Below, in pieces: positions 38,289 to 43,094 of a stretch of DNA of 43,094 nt. The stretch is from Pseudomonadota bacterium (GTDB lineage Bacteria > Pseudomonadota > Gammaproteobacteria > Burkholderiales > SG8-39): positions 1-43,094 of the forward strand of contig JANXRZ010000193.1 of the NCBI GenBank assembly GCA_025352885.1, written 5' to 3'. A program made the translations under genes and the position numbers. Each line of letters starts with the position of its first letter. Positions within the stretch are counted from its first letter, which is position 1. The notes under the pieces are model-generated. The model was given only the letters and a program-made list of their open reading frames with translations. It had not been told where the DNA came from and did no database searches.

Positions 38289-39494
38289 ATGCAGGACACC
38301 AAACTTCCCCTCGCCGGCTTGCGCGTTATCGACCTTTCGCGCGCGCTCGCAGGACCTTTTTGCGCGACGATCCTCGCCGACCTCGGCGCGGACGTAGTCA
38401 AGATCGAGCCGACCCCCGACGGTGAAATGGTGCGCGGATGGGGTCCCTTCCAGGACGGGACGAGCGTCTACTACCTCAGCATCCACCGCAACAAGCGCAG
38501 CCTCGCGATTAACTTCCGCGATCCAGAGGGCCTCGACCTCATCCGCACACTGGCCGACAAGGCCGACATCCTCGTAGAAAACTTCAAGCCCGGCGTCATG
38601 GCCGACATGAAGATGGACTACCCGGCGCTCGCTGTGCGCAACCCTCGCCTCATCTTTGCCTCGATCACAGGGTTCGGCACGACCGGCCCGTACGGCGGCT
38701 GGCCCGGCGTCGACCAGATTGCGCAAGGCATGTCCGGGCTCATGAGCCTCACGGGCCACAAGGAAACCGGACCCACCCGCGTTGGGATCCCGATCGGCGA
38801 CGTCGTCGCCGGCATGTGGGCAGCGCTCGGGGTGCAGGCGGCGGTGATCCAGCGCATGGCCACCGGCCGGGGCCAGCTTGTCGAAACGTCGTTACTCGCA
38901 GGGCTGATCGGCTTGTTGACCGTGCAGGGCCAGCGCGAGTTGTCCCTTGGCGATACGCCGGTCGTGGCGGGCAACGACCACCCGGTCGTATACCCGTACG
39001 GGATGTTCGAGGCGAACGACGGCCCGTTCAACATGGCTGCCGCGACCGAGGACATGTGGGTCAAGCTCTGCAAGCTAGTCGGCCACGAAGAATGGGCGAC
39101 CAACCCGGAGTACAAGGACAGTGCGTCGCGCAGCCGCAATCGCGCGGCGCTGAAGAAAGAGCTCAACGCGATCTTTGCAACACGCGGCAAGATGGACTGG
39201 ACCCTCGACCTCGTAAAGCTCGGCCTGCCCGCCGGGCCGATTTTCACTCTCGACCAGGTGTTCAAGGACAAGCACGTAATCGAAACAGGCATCGTCGAGG
39301 AGATCGAGCACCCTTCCCTCGGCACGCTGCGCCTCGTTGCCAGCCCCATTCGCATGGCCGGCATGGGCGGACGCTCCGTGCGCTCCGCGCCGCCCGTGCT
39401 AGGGGCCGACAGCCGCAAGGTGCTCGAAGACTTCGGGGTGCCCGTGGAGTGCATCGACGCGCTCGTCGCATCCAAGACCATCCAGTGCGCTTAG
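38289..39494 (+). CDS. Class III (CaiB/BaiF family) CoA-transferase
   Basis: This is a 401-residue family III CoA-transferase; members move CoA between carboxylic acids through mixed-anhydride and enzyme-thioester steps. Conserved parts are LRVIDLSRALAGPFCATILAD, LGADVVKIEP, NKRSLAINFRDPEG, NFKPGVM, SITGFGTTGPYGGWPGVDQ and the C-terminal PAGPIFTLDQVF. The segment where many members have an acidic residue after VDxSLL reads VETSLLA here, so the catalytic carboxylate is not obvious. It heads a four-gene operon. The donor and acceptor are unknown; a dicarboxylate or aromatic acid is likely given the TctC receptor downstream. Confidence 0.9.
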   Translation: MQDTKLPLAGLRVIDLSRALAGPFCATILADLGADVVKIEPTPDGEMVRGWGPFQDGTSVYYLSIHRNKRSLAINFRDPEGLDLIRTLADKADILVENFKPGVMADMKMDYPALAVRNPRLIFASITGFGTTGPYGGWPGVDQIAQGMSGLMSLTGHKETGPTRVGIPIGDVVAGMWAALGVQAAVIQRMATGRGQLVETSLLAGLIGLLTVQGQRELSLGDTPVVAGNDHPVVYPYGMFEANDGPFNMAAATEDMWVKLCKLVGHEEWATNPEYKDSASRSRNRAALKKELNAIFATRGKMDWTLDLVKLGLPAGPIFTLDQVFKDKHVIETGIVEEIEHPSLGTLRLVASPIRMAGMGGRSVRSAPPVLGADSRKVLEDFGVPVECIDALVASKTIQCA

Positions 39495-39504
39495 GAGAAC
39501 GCTG

Positions 39505-40428
39505 ATGCTCGCAGACCAAATCGCCTATGTTGCCCTTGCCTCGAACGACTTGACCGCGACTTGCAAGGTGATCGAAGCGCACTTCGGCCTCGCGCGCACC
39601 GAGTTCGAGACGCCCCAGGGCAAGGTGCCGGTCTACGGCGTCGGTCGGAGCGCGCTCGCGGTCTTTCCGCTGGGCCACTCCATGATCGATGGCGAGACGA
39701 AGCCCGGCGTGCATCACATCGCACTGGGCGTTGACGATGTGGATGCAGCCGGACGGCGCGCAATCGATGCCGGCGTATCGGCGCTCGCCGCCTCCGGGTT
39801 CGATGGACGCAAGACACTCAAGCTCGACCGCGCAGCCACGGTCGGCATACGCACGCACCTGACCGAGCGCATGGATCTCGCCCCGGCATCGGGCGGCGCC
39901 GTCGAACGCATCGACCACCTCGGCATCGCAAGCAGCGACGTCTTCGAGGACGAGAAAGTCTTCTCGGGCAAGTTCGGGTTTGCCGTGGAAAGCCGGCAGA
40001 CCGACATGGAGGTGAGCATGGCCGTTGAAAGCTTCACCTCGGACAAGTACGGCGTGGTCTACCACAACCGCCCTCCGCAGCCGGTGGGCGGCCTGCGAGT
40101 GGTATTCATCACGATGGGCGATTGCGAGCTCGAGTTCCTCGCCAATTTCGATCCGAACCAGGGCGCGGAAATCGAGCACGGACGGTCCGGGTCGACCAAG
40201 CAGGATCAGGGCGCCATCACCCGCTTCGTGCAATCGCGCGGCCGCGGCTTGCACCACGTCGCGCTCAAGGCCCGTGACATCGACAAGACGCTTGCCGGGA
40301 TGGCCGCGGCGGGCCTGCCGATGATCGACACGAAAGGCAGGCCGGGCTCCCGGCGCGCGCTGATCGGCTTTCCCCATCCAAAAGCAACAGGCGGCATCCT
40401 CATGCACCTCGTGCAACGGGAAGCCTGA
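39505..40428 (+). CDS. Two-domain VOC (glyoxalase/dioxygenase-fold) protein
   Basis: This 307-residue protein has two vicinal-oxygen-chelate modules: about 4-130 (QIAYVALASNDLTATCKVIE, GVHHIALGVDDVDAAGR) and about 135-305 (RIDHLGIASSDVF, GRGLHHVALKARDIDKTLAG). Family metal ligands (His, His, Glu) are plausible in both halves. VOC proteins include epimerases, lyases and extradiol dioxygenases. AGGAGA about 7 bases before the ATG overlaps the end of the CoA-transferase gene, showing an operon. The reaction is not known; epimerisation or ring cleavage in the same pathway is a guess. Confidence 0.85.
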   Translation: MLADQIAYVALASNDLTATCKVIEAHFGLARTEFETPQGKVPVYGVGRSALAVFPLGHSMIDGETKPGVHHIALGVDDVDAAGRRAIDAGVSALAASGFDGRKTLKLDRAATVGIRTHLTERMDLAPASGGAVERIDHLGIASSDVFEDEKVFSGKFGFAVESRQTDMEVSMAVESFTSDKYGVVYHNRPPQPVGGLRVVFITMGDCELEFLANFDPNQGAEIEHGRSGSTKQDQGAITRFVQSRGRGLHHVALKARDIDKTLAGMAAAGLPMIDTKGRPGSRRALIGFPHPKATGGILMHLVQREA

Positions 40429-40454
40429 TAACGCATCACTGGAGGAGACAAAAA

Positions 40455-41444
40455 ATGAAAACAAAACGGGTAGCGAAGAGCGGCCTGCGCCTGGCACTGA
40501 TGGCCGGGGCGCTTGCGGCAGCGACCGGCACGCTCGCGCAGGAGTTCCCTTCGAAGGCGCCGATCCGCCTCATCGTCGGGTTCGCGCCGGGCGGAGGCAC
40601 GGATGCCATTGCGCGCGCATTGAACACGCGCATGGGCGAAGTGCTCAAGCAAAGCGTCGTGGTCGAGAACCGGTCGGGTGCAGGCGGCACGCTGGCCGCG
40701 GACCATGTGGCCAAGTCGCCGCCGGACGGCTACACGGTGCTCTTCACGCTCAACAACCATTCGATCAACCAGGCCCTCTACCCCAAGTTGTCGTATGACA
40801 CGGAGCGCGACCTGCGCGGCGTGACGCTGGTCGGCAGCCTGCCGCAGGCGATCGCGGCGCATCCCAGCGCCTCGGCGAACACGCTTCAGCAGTTCCTGCA
40901 ACTCGGCGCGAAGGACGACCCGAAGCAGCGCGTCTATGCAAGCGGGGGCGTCGGCTCGCCCGGCCACTTCGCCGCGGCGTATCTCGAGTCGCTGGCCGGG
41001 GTAGGCTTCACACATATCCCCTATCGCGGGGCGGGCCCGGCGATATCGGACGTGATCGGCGGGCAGGTGCCTTACATCCTGTCGACGCTCACCGGGCTGC
41101 TGCCGCATATCAAGGCCGGCAAGCTGAAGGCGATCGCCCTCACCTCCGCCGAGCCCTCGACGCTCCTGCCGAACGTGCCGACCATCGCCGAAAGCGGGTT
41201 CCCCGGATACGACATGGATTCGTGGATGGGCACTTTCGTGCCGCGCGCAACGCCGCCGGCGGTCATGAGGGTCCTGCACGAAGCGACGCTGGAGGCGATG
41301 AAGCAGCCGGCCGTGCGCGAGCGCGTCGAGGCCCAGGCCGGGCGCCTCACCCCCGGCTCGGGTGAAGCGCTCGACGCCATCGTGGGCGCCGACATCAAGC
41401 GCTACACGCAGATCGTCCGCGACCGCGGCATCAAGGCGGAATAG
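40455..41444 (+). CDS. Tripartite tricarboxylate transporter-type receptor (Bug/TctC family)
   Basis: This 329-residue periplasmic receptor has a signal peptide (about residues 1-29, ending GTLAQE). Bug landmarks are APIRLIVGFAPGGGTDAIAR, NRSGAGGTLAADHVAKSPPD, THIPYRGAGPAISDVIGGQV, LPNVPTIAESGFPGYD. GGAGGAGA lies 6 bases before the ATG. It is inside an enzyme operon, so it probably binds the substrate or a relative of it. No TctA/TctB membrane partners are encoded nearby, the usual situation for orphan Bug proteins. Confidence 0.93.
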   Translation: MKTKRVAKSGLRLALMAGALAAATGTLAQEFPSKAPIRLIVGFAPGGGTDAIARALNTRMGEVLKQSVVVENRSGAGGTLAADHVAKSPPDGYTVLFTLNNHSINQALYPKLSYDTERDLRGVTLVGSLPQAIAAHPSASANTLQQFLQLGAKDDPKQRVYASGGVGSPGHFAAAYLESLAGVGFTHIPYRGAGPAISDVIGGQVPYILSTLTGLLPHIKAGKLKAIALTSAEPSTLLPNVPTIAESGFPGYDMDSWMGTFVPRATPPAVMRVLHEATLEAMKQPAVRERVEAQAGRLTPGSGEALDAIVGADIKRYTQIVRDRGIKAE

Positions 41445-41446
41445 GC

Positions 41447-42073
41447 ATGCTGAAGATCCTCGGGCGCGCCAACTCCTTCAATGTGCGCAAGGTGCTGTGG
41501 ACATGCGACGAGATCGGCCTGCCCTTCGAGCGGGAAGATTACGGCCGCGGCTTCCGCCCGACCAACACGCCGGAGTTCCTGAATTTGAACCCCGTCGGCC
41601 AGGTGCCCTGCGTCATCGACGACGGGTTCGTGATGCGCGAATCACACGCGATCATCCGGTACCTCTGCTCCAAGCACCGCGCGACTCAGCTCTTTCCGGA
41701 CGATCTCGAAGAGCGGCAGAAGATCGAGGCCTGGATGGACTGGGTCGCCTACGACGTGACGCATTCGATGCGCGGTGCTTTTCTTGGCGGGCAGCTCAAG
41801 GAACCGCCCTGGAACAACGAGTGGTTCGTGGCGCAGGGACGCAAGGACCTCACCGGCCAGATGAAGCTGCTGGACGAGCATCTCGTCGCAAGCGGCCCGT
41901 ACCTGGTCGGCAAAGCCTTCACGCTGGCCGACATCCCGATGGGGCTGGTGGTGAACCGCTGGTTCTCGCTTGCCGAGGTGAAGCGCCCCATCTATCCGGC
42001 GGTCGCGGCCTATTACGCGGTGCTCACCGAGCGTCCCGCGTACCGCGCGCATGGGCGCAACGGCCTTCCGTAA
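41447..42073 (+). CDS. Glutathione S-transferase family protein
   Basis: This 208-residue GST has an N-terminal thioredoxin-like domain with a probable catalytic serine or asparagine in GRANSFNVRKVLW (Ser10, Asn12), the cis-proline region GQVPCVI and the gamma-glutamyl-binding ES pair in VMRESHAIIRYL. The helical C-terminal domain contains FTLADIPMG. It starts 2 bases after the TctC stop. GSTs in catabolic operons can isomerise, dehalogenate or detoxify reactive intermediates; which of these applies is not visible. Confidence 0.92.
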   Translation: MLKILGRANSFNVRKVLWTCDEIGLPFEREDYGRGFRPTNTPEFLNLNPVGQVPCVIDDGFVMRESHAIIRYLCSKHRATQLFPDDLEERQKIEAWMDWVAYDVTHSMRGAFLGGQLKEPPWNNEWFVAQGRKDLTGQMKLLDEHLVASGPYLVGKAFTLADIPMGLVVNRWFSLAEVKRPIYPAVAAYYAVLTERPAYRAHGRNGLP

Positions 42074-42156
42074 ACCAGAAAGTTGAACTTTATATTCCGT
42101 AGAAGTAACCGTAGAGCGGCTATCAGGGCAATACGTTTTCCAAAAATGGAAATGAA

Positions 42157-43094
42157 CTAACCCAGGGCCTGGCCGAAATCGGCGATAAGGTCCTCGCCGT
42201 CCTCGATGCCGATCGACAGGCGGACGAGGGACTCTGCGATGCCCATGTCCTTGCGGCGCTCCAGGCCCATCTCCCAGAAGATCGTATGCGCGACGGGAAT
42301 CGCGAGCGTGCGGTTGTCGCCGAGGTTCGACGAAGACACCACGATCCCAAGCCGGTTGAGGAAGTCGAAGCAGTCGATCCCCTCGGCCAGTTCGAACGAG
42401 AGGATCCCGCCGAACGCCTTGAAGAGCGACTTCGAAAGCGCGTGCTGGGGATGCGAAGGCAGGCCGGGATAGTAGACGGCGCGAACTTTCGGGTGCTTCT
42501 CGAGGAAAGTGGCCACGGCGAGCGCATTCGAGCAGGTGCGCTCCATCCTGAGGGCAAGCGTCTCTGCTCCGGCCGCGATGTGATGGGCGTCGGTTGCGGC
42601 GAGCGTCCCGCCCCAGTCGCGCAGACCTTTCTTCCTGATCTGCTGGATGCCCCAGAGCTTCGGCGGCTGCGTCTTGTAGTTCTCCGCGATGTTGGGAAAG
42701 CGCGTCCAGTCGAACAGGCCGGTGTCGGTGATGCTGCCGCCGAGCGCGTTGCCATGCCCGCCGATGTACTTGGTGAGCGAATTGATCACCAACCCCGCGC
42801 CTGAAGCCTTGGGCCGGTAAAGCGCCGGTGAGGTCATGGTGTTGTCGACCATATACAGGACGCCTCGCGCGGTGCAAAGCGCGCCGATTCGCTCGAGATC
42901 GGCCACCTGCGTGCGCGGATTCGCGATCGTCTCGACGAACACCAGCCGCGTCTGCGGGGTCAGCTCACGCTCCACATTGGCCACCACCGTGGCATCGACG
43001 AAGCTCACCTTGATGCCGTGCGACTGGAGCGTGCCGAAAAGGCTCACGGTATTGCCGAACAGGAACCGGCTCGCGACCACGTGGTCGCCCTCTC
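42157..43094 (-). CDS. metZ: O-succinylhomoserine/O-acetylhomoserine sulfhydrylase (PLP, partial N-terminus)
   Basis: The window holds the C-terminal 311 residues or so of a Cys/Met-metabolism PLP enzyme; the frame stays open to the edge through EGDHVVASRFLFG. The PLP-binding lysine lies in NSLTKYIGGHGNALGG, the cofactor aspartate in MVDNTMTSP, and the C-terminal arginine region in LVRLSIGIEDGEDLIADFG. These enzymes add sulfide to an activated homoserine to form homocysteine. Which acyl group is used cannot be decided, so the symbol is tentative. The gene is convergent with the GST gene; a weak AT-rich inverted repeat (TTTCCA/TGGAAA) lies between them. Confidence 0.85.
   Translation of the reverse strand, partial: EGDHVVASRFLFGNTVSLFGTLQSHGIKVSFVDATVVANVERELTPQTRLVFVETIANPRTQVADLERIGALCTARGVLYMVDNTMTSPALYRPKASGAGLVINSLTKYIGGHGNALGGSITDTGLFDWTRFPNIAENYKTQPPKLWGIQQIRKKGLRDWGGTLAATDAHHIAAGAETLALRMERTCSNALAVATFLEKHPKVRAVYYPGLPSHPQHALSKSLFKAFGGILSFELAEGIDCFDFLNRLGIVVSSSNLGDNRTLAIPVAHTIFWEMGLERRKDMGIAESLVRLSIGIEDGEDLIADFGQALG

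Noticed and set aside
42135-42153. TTTCCA/TGGAAA inverted repeat as a terminator
   Set aside because: Six AT-rich base pairs with a three-base loop and no T-run; too weak.

Overview
The window is GC-rich, densely packed chromosomal DNA, most likely from a betaproteobacterium of the Burkholderiales type. The basis is the pyrG-kdsA-eno-ftsB order, several Bug/TctC-type solute receptors, branched-chain amide/amino acid (liv) importers, a PEP-CTERM protein and very short gene spacing. I saw no rRNA, tRNA, CRISPR array, insertion sequence or transcription regulator gene.

Layout. 1-8.6 kb (minus): one long run read from dnaQ into an acyl-CoA ligase, an ECHDC3-type crotonase, liv genes in the order G-F-K-H-M, and a partial FAD oxidoreductase. 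This looks like uptake plus CoA-dependent handling of an acid or amino-acid-like substrate. 8.6-12.2 kb: the conserved housekeeping block dnaQ, rnhA, yafS-like methyltransferase, gloB, mltD, as in E. coli. 12.3-12.8 kb: a small exported unknown protein. 12.9-18.9 kb: an accessory stretch, visibly AT-richer in its 16-18.4 kb part. It holds a 1497-residue lipase-like RTX protein coupled to a small membrane-anchored protein, then about 0.7 kb of gene-poor DNA and a small unknown gene. 19-21.4 kb: a PEP-CTERM surface protein and a DegQ/Do protease. 21.5-23.1 kb (plus): a frameshifted carboxymuconolactone decarboxylase-like gene and a methyltransferase. 23.1-25.3 kb (minus): a COG4091-like SAF-domain dehydrogenase and a phytanoyl-CoA dioxygenase family enzyme, translationally coupled. 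25.3-29.5 kb (minus): ftsB, eno, kdsA, pyrG. 29.5-33.3 kb (minus): a taurine/sulfonate/nitrate-type ABC importer split by a near-perfect 22-bp palindrome, a possible gene remnant and a TctC receptor.

33.4-37.2 kb (plus): a MetE-like zinc methyltransferase overlapping a urocanate hydratase homologue (ATGA), a collapsed hutH remnant and hutG. The urocanate hydratase homologue has Leu where the classical enzyme has the active-site Cys. 37.2-38.2 kb: a YihY/BrkB membrane protein. 38.2-42.1 kb (plus): a tight operon behind a good sigma70-type promoter with a class III CoA-transferase, a two-domain VOC protein, a TctC receptor and a glutathione S-transferase. The window ends inside a minus-strand PLP sulfhydrylase gene.

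The most interesting items are the MetE-like/HutU-like pair with its unusual residue and broken hutH neighbour, the RTX lipase with its coupled membrane protein, the Walker A Lys-to-Arg change in LivF, and the frameshifted decarboxylase. All function calls rest on reading motifs by eye; no database search was run.
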